DNA of 64,000 nt from Ophioderma brevispina (lineage: Eukaryota > Echinodermata > Ophiuroidea > Amphilepidida > Ophiodermatidae): assembly GCA_023653785.1 (NCBI GenBank), contig JAMKCH010019834.1, positions 162,540-226,539 on the forward strand, written 5' to 3'. Shown here one piece after another: positions 1 to 12,721 of this stretch; within the stretch, counting starts at the first letter, position 1; each line of letters starts with the position of its first letter. A program made the translations under genes and the position numbers. The notes under the pieces were generated by a model that was given only the letters and a program-made list of their open reading frames with translations, searched no databases and had not been told where the DNA came from.

Positions 1-238
1 ATTTGCATATGAATAGATTTTACGACGCAGGATCTTACAACGACGGAGGTTTCAGATTAACACCAGCTTAGATAATACTGCAGTGACCTTGGCTAGTGAA
101 GAGACAAGAACATTTTTCCCTATACATAACTTTGACAGATAACGACTCTGAGAGTCTCAGAGTTCGTTTACCATAAGTTGTCGGAGATATAGGATCCGAC
201 ACGCCTGACAGCAACGATACACCTTATTGACAATGAGG
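1..238 (+). CDS. Calx-beta C-half exon (domain 0), frame broken
   Basis: Read in three changing frames, this shows the second half of a Calx-beta domain: AGSYNDGGF, then [19 protein letters not shown], then SSFTIS, and finally [10 protein letters not shown] followed by a consensus donor at 239 (GTAAGT). The last base leaves phase 1, as in the other C-half exons. At least three frame changes are needed, for example between FTIS (frame from 167) and [10 protein letters not shown] (frame from 193). The acceptor is not visible; the usual exon length of 219-243 bases would put it close to base 1. It may be a real exon with sequencing indels or a decayed one. Confidence 0.6.
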
Positions 239-3200
239 GTAAGTACCGTCAACATCATCTGAGTTTGAAATATGGATATACAAGGCTGTCCCAAAAGTGT
301 TTGCACTCGGGAAAAAGGCATTTTAAAAACTAAAGTATGCATTGGTCTTTGTTTGACATTTCTTAAAGCCAAATGTACATAAACGCTTTTATTTGTCATA
401 TATTTCATTCCAGTAGCGATTGTAGAACAAAAGAATATGTTAACACTTAACTGCATAAGGGGGGGGGGTTCCTAGGACCCATTTTTTTGTTTTTCAGCCG
501 GCGATTTTTAACGCTGCAATATATTTGGGGTTTATAATTTTTTGTATTTTGTCTAACTTGTAGTTGCTCTTTCATTGGTTTCAAAAAAATCCAAATCCAT
601 CGCGGCGTTTTTTCGCGTTAATTACATGGGTCCCTAGGAGCCCCCCCTTATCCACTACGGAAGTACCCACAACAAAATAAAAAATCATATTAGAGTTACT
701 GTGATTCTGATTTTCATAATGCATACACCTAGTGACATAACAAAGTAATAAATATTAAAAAAATCTGGGAGTATAGTAGGCCAATGGAGCCATAATATTT
801 TCTATATCTCATGTAGCGGTTTACTGTAGAACCTATGGTACAATTGTACAAGTAACCTTAAAAAATATCAAATGGCATGAGACATTTCTGTTGGTGCTTA
901 ATATGGTAAATATAGTTTCATTCTTCACCAATTAAGCATCAGCACTAATCTAGGTGAAGCAATGCCGTTAGAAAAATGCATGAAAACGACATAGTGTCTT
1001 TTTCGCACAATTTGACGCAACATTAAAAGCAATGTTTTGCCCCTAATTTTCTTACTGAACAACATTTCTTCCGTTTTTATTTCTTTATTGTTGATGTCTT
1101 TGACGCCTTCTAACATGTGGTGGATTTCATCAAAAAATCCTTTATGAAAGTGGTTTTTTAATTTAGGGGGGGGGTCCCTAGGAACCCCCCCCCCCCCCGT
1201 TATGCACTAACGGAAGTGCAAACCCTTATGAGTTAAGTGTTAATCAAAAAGGAAAATACAAAATTCGATTGCTCCGATTTGCATTGATTAGCAAATGTTG
1301 CAAGATTGTGAGAAACCATGATTTTGTAACGATACTCAAAAAGCGAACGTTATTGATGGATTATTGAACCGACTGACAACTTTGACATTTGAACTTCATA
1401 TTAAGCGTGAATATTGTCTTGATGATAGCAATCCTTTGATGTACTTTTTTTTCAAAAATTAGTTTACTTTCATTAGCAGGCCTGGTGGATCAGCAAAAGC
1501 CTCATCAATTCTCAAAATTACACTGAATACGGAAACCAAACCAAACCGAACAGAAACAATCAAATGCTTGATTTTGCACTCTCATTTTTGATGAAGCGTG
1601 TCTTTTGTTCAACATATCGGATTGGAATAAAAATCAATGGCAAATAAAAGCTTATTTTATTGGCTTGAAAGGACTGAATAACAAACAAAGACCATGCGTA
1701 CTTTTGTTTTTAACAAATTGCCCTTGTCCAGAGTGTTAACACTTTTGAGACAGCCTGTATTGTATGGACTTTGTTGTGGCTAAGGGAAGTTTCTTTACAT
1801 TTTGTTATGTACGCGTCTTATATCCTATGTTATTTTTCAGCTCAAATTCCAGCCATTACCTTCACCACCAGTGAAGTAACAATTCAAGAGAATGACGGAA
1901 TTGCGACTCTTACACTCGAGAATCATGGAACTGCTAGTGGAACAGTTAGTAAGTAAACGTTCGTGGATAGAGTTTAAATCTGTTTGACTATCTCTAAGTT
2001 ACGGGTTCTTTATTTCCCCAAGATGACGAACGTGTAATAGCTGAATCAATTTACCATGTAAGTCTATTTGAGCTGCTCGGTAATTACATCAATACAAGCT
2101 TAATTTTTATTTTAAATTGAAATTATCAAGGGAGCTATAACAAGATATCTTTCTAGCATGAAGCCATTTTCATGATTTTTTACTATCGAATATCAGAATG
2201 CATCACGAACATGATCCTATCAGTTGAATTCTGTAGACATGCAATGTGGGAGCGACGACAATTTTAGAAGAAATATGGAATTACCACGCTTCGAGTTGGT
2301 GTTACACAAAAAGACACATTATTGGGAAAAGCCCACCAATGTGGTAACATGGCTCATAGGAAATTTATCTTTGACATTTCCTGAAATAAAAATTATGTAT
2401 AGGTAATCGTCATCGAGTACTAACAGGTAAGATCTCTTTGCATGTGTTTATGGAAGTGGTAGTGTAAATACTATACAAATATTTAATGATCATGAGGGAT
2501 CTTGTGGAATCTATTGCCCCCCGAGGTGAACTGGAGGGCGTGGGGTACTATTTTCCCGAGACCGAAGGTCGAGGGAAAATAGTACCCCACGCCCTCCAGT
2601 TCACCGAGGGGACCAATAGATTCCACAAAGATCCCGAATAAGATCATTAAATATTTGTTTTTATATCCTTCATGAATATATTTTTTGTTGATTGATTGGT
2701 TAAAAGTGAAACTGAGCCTGAGGCCTACTTAACAAAAATAGGCCTTGCCTGTACTGTACTCTGTAGGCTAGGCTAGCATAGGGCTAGGCTAGGCAAGAGC
2801 TTGAGCATTGACTGCCTTTTAGGCAGAGGAAAGTCCGCCCACTTACGATATCAACACCTTTTTCGGTAAATAATGACGCTGAAGTCTGTACCGAATTTAC
2901 TCCCGGAATTTACTGCATAATCATATACTAGTAGCATGTATAGCTCACCTAAACTGTTTCCGTGACCGTGCACAGTCATGCAGTGATGCATCGTTGAGAT
3001 CATAATCAGCGTTGTCCATTCCATGGCGTTTAAAATAAAAATCACCGCGGGAATCACCGGTGTTATATACACAACTCCTCGAACTTTGACAGAACATACG
3101 TAACTATTTTTGTATTCTCAATATCCGTGCAGAAGGTTTCTCACCGGTGTTTGCAACTGGGCGCAATCCATGCTGTTGCGACGAAATAGCCTCAACAATG

Positions 3201-6200
3201 CGTCAAAGTTCCTTTTAGGAGAAATAAACTAATACGAACGTACACAGACGGTGAGCAATAAAGTAAGAGTCTGTGCACTCTCATGCATAAAGTCAACAGT
3301 CGTAAGCTAGTCGTAGTAGTGACCACAGCGAAAGAACGATAAGTAGGAACTGATAACACGGGTATCGTAGGCTAGAGGGAATAGGCGCCTATTTCCCTTG
3401 GAAAATAGGCGTCTATTCCCTGTGATCTCTCTTTGTCGCTCCTTTCTCGTAAATAGTTAAACTATTGTGGTCATGTGACGACACTTTTAACCAAGCAATG
3501 AACATGAATATATTCAGGAGGGATAAATATTAATAGCCCACTCGCCTGAATGGTAAACAAGGGGGAGAGATTACCGTCTCAACGCAAGAGAAGCTTCAAA
3601 ATCGGCGGGAAATTATTTTTCTTGGAAGTCTTTCAAATATAAGTAACTGATATGTTATCACTGCCTCACTACTTAAATCGTAAATCATTGCCAATATTAA
3701 CAGCATTTCAAACAATTGACATATCAACGACAGAAGATAAGGGGAATTATACAAGTATTGACAAACAATGACATCACAGTAAACGCTTCTCTCAACTCAA
3801 GAATTGCTATCACCATTATGACGATAACATTTATTGAAAACACGGAAACTTTTACCGCACTATAACTGGAGATGTGGGAACTGGACAAACTTCTAGCACT
3901 GTGAGCATAACGGACAATGAACGTAAAGTGGTAATGCCGGTTGAAGTACAATTAAGTCATAAGTGATTGAACATTCTAAAGTGGTACGGATTGTAAATAT
4001 TTACCCCTGCCTAGATTAAGTTATTAACCGTACACCATATCGTAACAAATATAAAACAGATTGTATGTGAGTCATATGCAGATTGGAGATTTGATTTAAA
4101 TCGCCGTATTCATGTTTTCATCCAGAGAAACTCAGCATGGGCCCCTCCCCAGGAAATAAAAAAACGCTACACTTTGGCTTGCCCCAAAATATGCCCAAAG
4201 TGAATAAAAAGTGAACCCTTTTAAGATAATTACAAGTTCTTGAAATCTGTTGCAGCCTTATCGCATTTCAAGAGAGTAGTATAGAAGTTCATGAAGGTGG
4301 CACAGCCACTTTGACGGTTACTGCGATCGGGGATAGAAACCAACAAGATATTGTAGGTTGTGATATCTAATATTCCGTTTAAGAATTTGTATTTGAAAAA
4401 AATGGTTCGACAGTAGTATAATTATGCACTGCCAAAAATTTCCACCCAAACAAAAATACGTAAAAAATGAGGAGAATAGATTGTAAATAGAATTAAATCA
4501 AAAACAATAGAAGGTTTATGTATTTGGGGAGTATTAGAGCGTTTGATACAGAAATTTATTACAGAGTGTAGAGAACAGGGAACAATAAAGAACAACTGTC
4601 GAGACTAGTAAAACTTGTACCACTAATGTAGGCTTTCTTTTCATTATACCTGTAAAATGTTCGGTTGTAAAACCTGTAAAAATTGTATTTTTACCGTATT
4701 TTGGACGGAATGCCCATATAATACGTCAAATTAACAATATTTTTAAACTGACAAATTTTAGTACTTAAGCCATCACATTAAAGCATACCGCCAAAAAAAC
4801 ATCGGATTGCAAATTGAGTTAAATCTGTCCAAAATTATGTGTACTGCATTATTCGGGGTCATTGTAACCGAACGATCAAGCCGGAAAGTGCGCAGTGGCG
4901 TGGCCAGAGGGGGCAATTGGGCCGACGAATTCAGGTCATGGCGCGTGCAGGCCGGATTGCCGGCAAATAGGGCCGATAGGTTTAAAATTCAATGGTCAGC
5001 GTGTGACAAGCAAATTTTACAAAATCAGGCAGAATGTTCCCTCAGAGAGAAATTTAAAAATAACAACCCCAAATTTTCCGCTTTCCCCCTGGACCCCACC
5101 AAGGGTCATAAGGCGGGCCCCTGCACCTCACCCGTTTTCTGACGGTTCAGATGCGTCACTGCCCCTCCCCCTTTCCTATCAAACTCCTAGCTACGCCACT
5201 ACAGCTGCGGCAGCGATTTGTAACACACACGAAATTGGATAAATGGATATTGGATAAATGGATAAAAACGTCGATAGTTACAAGAAAGTAATATATGTTG
5301 CTGACGGGAATTGAATCTAAATTTTAAAAATGATTTGTATTTGTTTATTTTGAAAGTGATGCAAGTGGACACTGTCTCAGGTTCCTCAACAGCTGATAGC
5401 CTTGATTTTAGTGCACTTTCTTCAGAGGATAGGACGTTTAGGTTCAATGCAGGAGATATATCTGTCCAAAAGACAATATCGATGATTCTCGATGACATCA
5501 TTGAAAACACCGAAACCTTAATTTGTAGGTTGATGACCCCCACAAACGGGGCAATTGGGAGTCCAGACAGTGTGTCATTATCCATAGAGGATCGCACAAG
5601 TAAGTAAAGAACCCTCCCAGTAGTATGTAGTAATTCAACCTTGTCAAATAAAAACACCTGTCACATCAAGCAACATGACTAAGACATTATTTGTAAAATA
5701 TGTTGTTTCCTTCACTACGATCACAACAAAAGCAAATACAGATTGCACGTATGATACAAAAAAGGACCTGTAGACTCACTTTGTCTTCAGTGTATTCCAA
5801 ATACACCATTTTAGTGCTACATATCAAACTTGACATTGATTTAATCTTAAAATACTATTCAGTACATAACAGGTTAATAATCAATTTCAATAATCTGGTT
5901 AGACAAATAGCTGCAGTAATACATTAATATTGAATTGTTGATTCACGGGAGTGGCTTTGGTTAGAGAGCTTTCTTTGGACCCAAGTGTCCGATCCACGGT
6001 TCAACTCAGTGGTGCCACTTGCTGGAGTTATTCTTAAATTACTCAATTCTGTATTTAATTTATATGGGGGATATTGATTAAAACCAGAATTACCACTCTC
6101 CTCGTGGTTCATTTGATATAGACAAATGAACCATGAAAGCTCTCTCTTATACCGATTGTGTGTATTTGGTCAATGTGGATGTAGCAACCTGGCGCTGATT

Positions 6201-9200
6201 AGCTGCTGCCATTGCAAGGTTGTTTTGTCTCTACTTGAAATCGTTCGTTGTTCCTGCGCTTTGTAACCAGCCGGAAAAGGGCGCATTATAAATGTTAATA
6301 ATTATTAACAATTATTACCTAATAATTACTACACATTACCTTTGTTTACAACAATTTTTGTTACTCTTTATAGTTTACGATTCTAATCAACACTTGTTTT
6401 TTTTTCATCTTATGAGATAATTCACAGTTAAATGCCCTCTAATGTTATTCACTTCAGGTACTTACACCTTTGAAGCAAGTTCTGAAATGGTTTCTGAATC
6501 TGTTGGCTCTGCAAGTGTTACTATAAGACGAGACGGGTATCTTGGGATTTCAGGAACAGTCTGTATGTTACTGCTGTTGTTCTTAATCCTTGTTGCATAG
6601 TATTTGTTACAATAGCTAATAGTAATTTGAAATTTTATAAAAGGCGGGAACAGTATTTTACATATCATAAGACTAGCGTTTTGAAAGATTTCATCAATTA
6701 TGCCTGTAATGTGTGAACGTTTACCAATGTATCATTGTTGATTTGTAGCTATTGCGACACAGGACCAAACCGCCAATTCCCCATCGGATTATACCACAGT
6801 AACGACAACAACGAACTTCAATTCTGGGGAGAGTACAAAAATAGTATCTATTCCTGTAATTGATGACAGTGAAATAGAAATGCCTGACGAATCCTTTACA
6901 GTAACAATGACATCCTCAACAAATGGTGCAATGGTATCTCCGACTGTAAAAACCATAACTATAGTAGATAATGATGGTAAGATTTGTTTGATTTCTAAGC
7001 ATATACATTTAAATTTAAAAACATTTTAAATGTATATTTAAACATATTGAACATTATACGCATCCCTATATATCTCAGATTGTTCGGTACATATTCTTAT
7101 ATTAATCTTCTTTGTTTCAGTTCGTATTTCATTTGTTGAGACGTCGTATACTGCTTTAGAGTCCGACAACACCAAAAGATTGAAGTTTACGGAGGACGGG
7201 TGACGCCAGCCCAACGCGTTACATTTGTAAGTACACTATCCAATTAATTTCAGTTACACGTCTGTGAACGTAACATAAAACATGAGTGTCCAATCCAAGA
7301 TAAATAGAAAACCACCCGGAAATAAATAAGCCATAACTGGGAATTTGTCGGATAGTGCTACAGTTGTGTTAAGTGGAGAAATAAAGGGGAAAGTTTGTAC
7401 ACGGGTCAAAATAACTGTTTTATTGATGGTCAAATGTTGTCTTCTGTGTGTCAGTCCTAAGGATTAAGTAAGTATATTGCCTTATCTACGCTTCAAGGTC
7501 ATTCATACAAGGGGTAAGGATCAGAATGCTCTGATGATTTTGAAAAGTGTTGTCCATTGTTCGTCTGTTGTGTTAAACTGAAGTACATATTAAACAGGGT
7601 GAAATAATTTCCTGAAAAAGTTATGGGGATCTTTATGACAGGGTACATGTTACGTCGCAAGCCGCTGCCCTATAAGAATCATATTTAAAGACACTATCAG
7701 TAAGCCATCCATCCAAAAAAGAGTCAAAATATTCGAAATTGGCAGTCTCACAAGGAAGTAGAGTCCGTAGAATTCACATAAGTTTTTTTCTAAACGAAAA
7801 AGGGCCAAAAAAAAGTCAAAAAAACAGCGTGTTCAACGATATGAATCTCCATTAATTACGTCTTGTAGTAAGTGTCCGTATGGACAGCAATGACTAAACT
7901 ATCGATTGTCTTAGTTGGTTGCATCAGTCTTAATCACATTTGCAGAGAGTAAGGTTAGTTTATTTTATTTATAATCCCGTTATTTATCAAAGGAAATTCA
8001 TTAATACAAATGTATTGCAGTCTCCCCAGGGAAGAACTGATAACAATAATTACAGTAATACAAGTATACGAAAAATAAGTTATGGTACATAATCTTACAG
8101 AATACCACATATACATGTATATGTGCTTATGAGATGATGTTACATATATACACAAATAACACTGTAGCACTTTGAAGATGTAGCAGGTACACACCACACA
8201 CACACACGCCATACACACACATACATACACCATACAAATGTACACATGCAACATACACAATGCAATGCATGTACACCTGCACACCCCACATATGCAGTAC
8301 CAATCACAGACACAAAATTTCATTTACATATACACATATAAAATAGTAAACAGGAGAAATCATGTGGTTATGGCACTTTAAAAGAAAACAAACTAATGGA
8401 ATCTAATTTCCTTCGTGTGCCTTGTGGTAGATTATTCCAGAGTACGCTGCTCTGTACTGGCATGTTCTTTTACCAGCTTGTTATTCCATGATGGAATGAT
8501 CAACATGTTATGCGCCGGATACGAGTGCCTTTAAGCATGTGTTGTGCACTGGTAAAAGTAAAACAAGAGGAGATATAATCAGGGGCAAAATGCTTAACGG
8601 CATTAACATGATCTGATAATTCCATCTTCTCCTCAGATTAGTCCTCCAACCAAGGTCTTTCATCATTTTCTCCACCGAGGTTCGAATGTCGCAGACAAAC
8701 AAGGACAAGGGCAAGTCTGTTTGCAAAATTGGAGATCATTATGGTGCCCAGTATTGATGAATTGGACCAAACAGAACTGCCGTAGGCAAAATGAGAAAAG
8801 ACCAAGGCTTTGGCAAGCATATTGACTGTAGCTAGTATGAGGAAGATATGCTTAATTCTCCTAGAGTACAACAATCTTTGGAAAGCATATGAACAAAAAT
8901 AATCGGCATGATTGCTCCACAATAAAATACGGGATTCAAAAACTAACAACAAGTACTGTATGAATGGCTCTTTCAATAGAAACATTTTATACATAAGGAA
9001 ATATTTTTATAAATTATTTAGTGTCTGTTGATACAAACACCATGAATTTAGTTTTTGTTATGTTCAAGGTAAGGTTTTATTTGACATGAACCAATGAGCA
9101 ATTTTAGTCAAGTTAGTGTTAAGCTCATTTTGCAGGGTGATTGGGTCAGATGAAATGACTAAACGGGTAGGTGGTCATTGCTAATAACACATTTGCCTGA

Positions 9201-12200
9201 AACTGATTAGGTAAGAATCACAAAAATTATAAAATAAAAGAGGACCCCAAGAAGTGCTCCTTGAGGTATCCCAATATCAATATTCATAAAGTAGGAAAGT
9301 ACAGACAGACTTAATATTAAAAAGCTTGTGGATCTCTCTTTTAGATAAGAATGAAACCCATTACATGCGATTACCAGTAGATACCATACTTCTTTAATTA
9401 ATAAGAAAGTAGATTTTGTATTGATTTAAAGTATCAAAAGCCTTCTTTAGATAAAGAAGAGTCGTTCTGTTACTTTCCATCCTTTATGTTATTAAGGATA
9501 TGATCGAGTGACATTTAAAAGAGTAGTAGTAGTACTGTGTTTACTTCTAAAACATGACTGGACACTGATTTAAAATGGTAAGATATGGAGTAAGGATAAT
9601 GGTAAAGCTGATCATGTACAGCACGATTCAGAATTTTTGATTTAAAAATAGGAGAACAGAAGAAATGGGCTCCTAGGTGTTAACATCACCTTTGTCACCC
9701 TCCTTGAAGATAGGTGTAACCTTAGCTTTTTTCCAATCCGATGGAAAACTGAAGGGATCAAAGAAAGGTTACAACTATATGCAAGTGGGGGTGTGGTAAC
9801 AAATGATTGTTGCTGACAACTTGAGGAGTTTAAATACCAATATTATCAATACCTGTAGCTTTTATAGAAAAGTTTACAGATATGATCAAAATACAAACAC
9901 AGGAGTTTTAATATCAAAATTGAATTAGTTTAATCTCAGGGTTAGAAAAGTAAAATTCATCACAACTATTATTATTATTATTACTAGTATATTAAATTTA
10001 TAGCCCAAAGTCTTTACCTACAGAAGTGAATACCCCATTAATTGTTCTGCAATCTCCTTATCATCACAAGTAAAACTGAATTGTTTTTTATATTAGTTAC
10101 AGTTAGTATAGTAATACTTGTTACAAGACATGCAAAAATCTGATTTTTGGCAATATTTTTCGTTTTCAGATTTGGTAAATCACTAAGCGTGCCTTTAAAG
10201 AGGTAGATTGAGGTACGCGGTACATTAAACGAGTGGCTTTGGAGTTATTGATTTAAATTGAATTTTTGGCACTCCATCATAACCTTGACAAGTTGTTAGC
10301 CAGTATTCCTAAACCCAAACGTCAAAAGTTAGACAAACTATTAAATTACCTGTTCTTTTATCATTGTGCCTAGAAGAATACAATAATTCATCGAAATTTT
10401 CAAAGTGGGTGTCATGAATTTCAAATTCAACCAATGGCGAATTGTAAAAAATTTTATAATAATTTACAAGATACTTTTAAACTCAATCAAACACTAGTAA
10501 ACGAGCCTTGACTTTGCTGCATAAACATTGACCGTTAGACCTATTTTGCTGGATATCTCCATAACGATGCCTTTTACAGAGAAATGTCACCATAGGGACT
10601 TTTTTACTCCTTGTTACCACACGAACAATTAGAGCTATACTAAACGTTATGGACCATTATTTAAAATTTACCCGTGTAGAAACTTTAACCCCCCTCCTTG
10701 GAAATTGCCGGACATTTTCCCAGAGGGCATGTGGGCTAAAACCTTCTAAAAATGGTCATTTGAAGTCAAATTCAATCGTCAAACCTTGCTTGCCAAAGTT
10801 TAGTCAAGGAATTGAGGATTTTGACGTAACTAGTACCTTAGTTCATTTAAAAAAGCATCATTAAGGTCATTTAACCATTTCGCGATACTTTATGGCCTAA
10901 AATACAAGAAATGGTTGCCACCACCCAGTGACAAATTCGAACAAACCGTTGAACGCAACGAACAAACGCAACGAGACGAAACGCTGGCAGGCGCACGGCA
11001 AACGTAGCAAAACGCGTTGTAAACGCGAGCGCTTCAAAATCCAAATAGAGTCCCTACGCAGTGCTACGACCGGGTTCAATTGTAGAATGAACCGAGAATT
11101 CAGCCAAATTTCTGACATTTTCACAGCTGTTAACCTCGTCTACCGAAGGGGGGGGGGGGGTGGTTACCACCCCCCCCCCCGTCAGGTTTTTTCCCACCGC
11201 GGCTAAAACCCCCTTTTTTGGGCAAAATTTATTTATGTAATTGTCAATTGACAATTTCGCCCTTTAATACAACAAACAAACATCCACCGGGGTATAGGGG
11301 TTGGCTAAGATAACAGGGTGATCCCAAAAAAAAGGATCGAAGGGGGGGTGGTAACACCCCCACCCCCCGGAAGAGAAGTACCAACATGCCTAAAAAACCA
11401 CAGGACATCCTACACTTGTTTGGTACCAATAGATAGCTATGGTCCTCCTCTTTCCTTTGATACCAAATGAGTACCAACATGCTAGCATTACGTCACCAAT
11501 GACGTCATAAAGTTCGCATGTCAGCAAAAACTGCATTTCCATAGACAAACAGTGAAAAATTCAATTTTTCGCCACACAGGTGAGGAAAATCAGATTTTCA
11601 TGCGGTTTTTGACTACTTGAGGGAAATGACTAGTTTAGATAAAGCATCATTTTTAGAGCTATAATAGGGGTTTGAGTCGCTAAAATTGAGAAATATCAAT
11701 TTCCACCCTAAATTCAATATTTAGTACTTCACTCAACATATGACGTCTGGTGACGTCCGATGGGGATGTTAGTACTATTGTGGTCCACTGGAAAGAAAAC
11801 TCTAAGCTATACTTTGGTACCAAATTTACCGGAATCGGGTGTTAGTACGAAAATACAGGGGGGTGGTAACCACCCCCCCACTACGGAGAGAAAGTACCAA
11901 CTGGCCTAACACAACACAGGAACAATACATACACTTGATTTTGGTACCATGATAGCTATGGTCATTTCCTCTTTACCTTTGATACCCTTTCCCTACACAC
12001 ACACAGTGTGATTGAAAAATCAATTTTCGCCCCCAAAAAAGGTTTCAGGAAAATCAGATTTTCATGCGGTTTTTGACTCTACATTGATGGGAAATGACTA
12101 GTTGTATATAAAGAAAATCATTTTTAGAGCATAATAGGTGTTTTGAAGTCGCTAAAATTGCGAAATAAACAATTTTCCACCCTATATTCAGTATTTAGTA

Positions 12201-12678
12201 CTCCTCAACTATGAGTCATGGTGACGTCTCATAATGGGGAGGTTAGTAATTAATTTGGTACCAATGGAAAGACGAAAACTCTAAGCTATCCTTGGTACCA
12301 AATTTACAGGAAGCGGGTGTTCAGTAACGGGAAAATCAAGGGGGTGGTACCGCACCCCCCCCCCCTTCGGGAGTTTTGTTACAAAAAAAATGGCGCAGGT
12401 AGAACGAGGGTCTAAGAATCCACAATATAAATCCACTGGAATCTTCAGTAAGTGTATTTAAGCTCCTTTTTTCGGGGCAGTTCAAGACGACGGGGGGAGG
12501 GGTTCTATCGGGCCCTCGACGGCACAATACTTCAGCAGTATTCCACAAATTATTTCCACAGAGTACGCTGTCGCTAATTCCACTTTTAGGACAAAAAAAA
12601 TATGTTGATTGTCCTCGTCCGCCCACCGTATACCATCGTCCCGACAGTTTTACTTCTTTTTTTTTTTTTTGAAAATTT

Positions 12679-12721
<43 letters not shown>

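Noticed and set aside
2224..2428. Possible exon between the domain 1 halves (60-codon frame with GTAAGA donor at 2428)
   Set aside because: No similarity to Calx-beta halves. The N-half at 1841 and C-half at 3704 already pair in phase, so an extra exon is not needed.
4807..5242. Overlapping frames of 111 and 115 codons
   Set aside because: They span a CAGTGGC-type element; no domain, and the frames end at its boundaries.
7955..8323. 122-codon minus-strand frame rich in Cys, Tyr and Val
   Set aside because: Translation of CA/TG microsatellite sequence.
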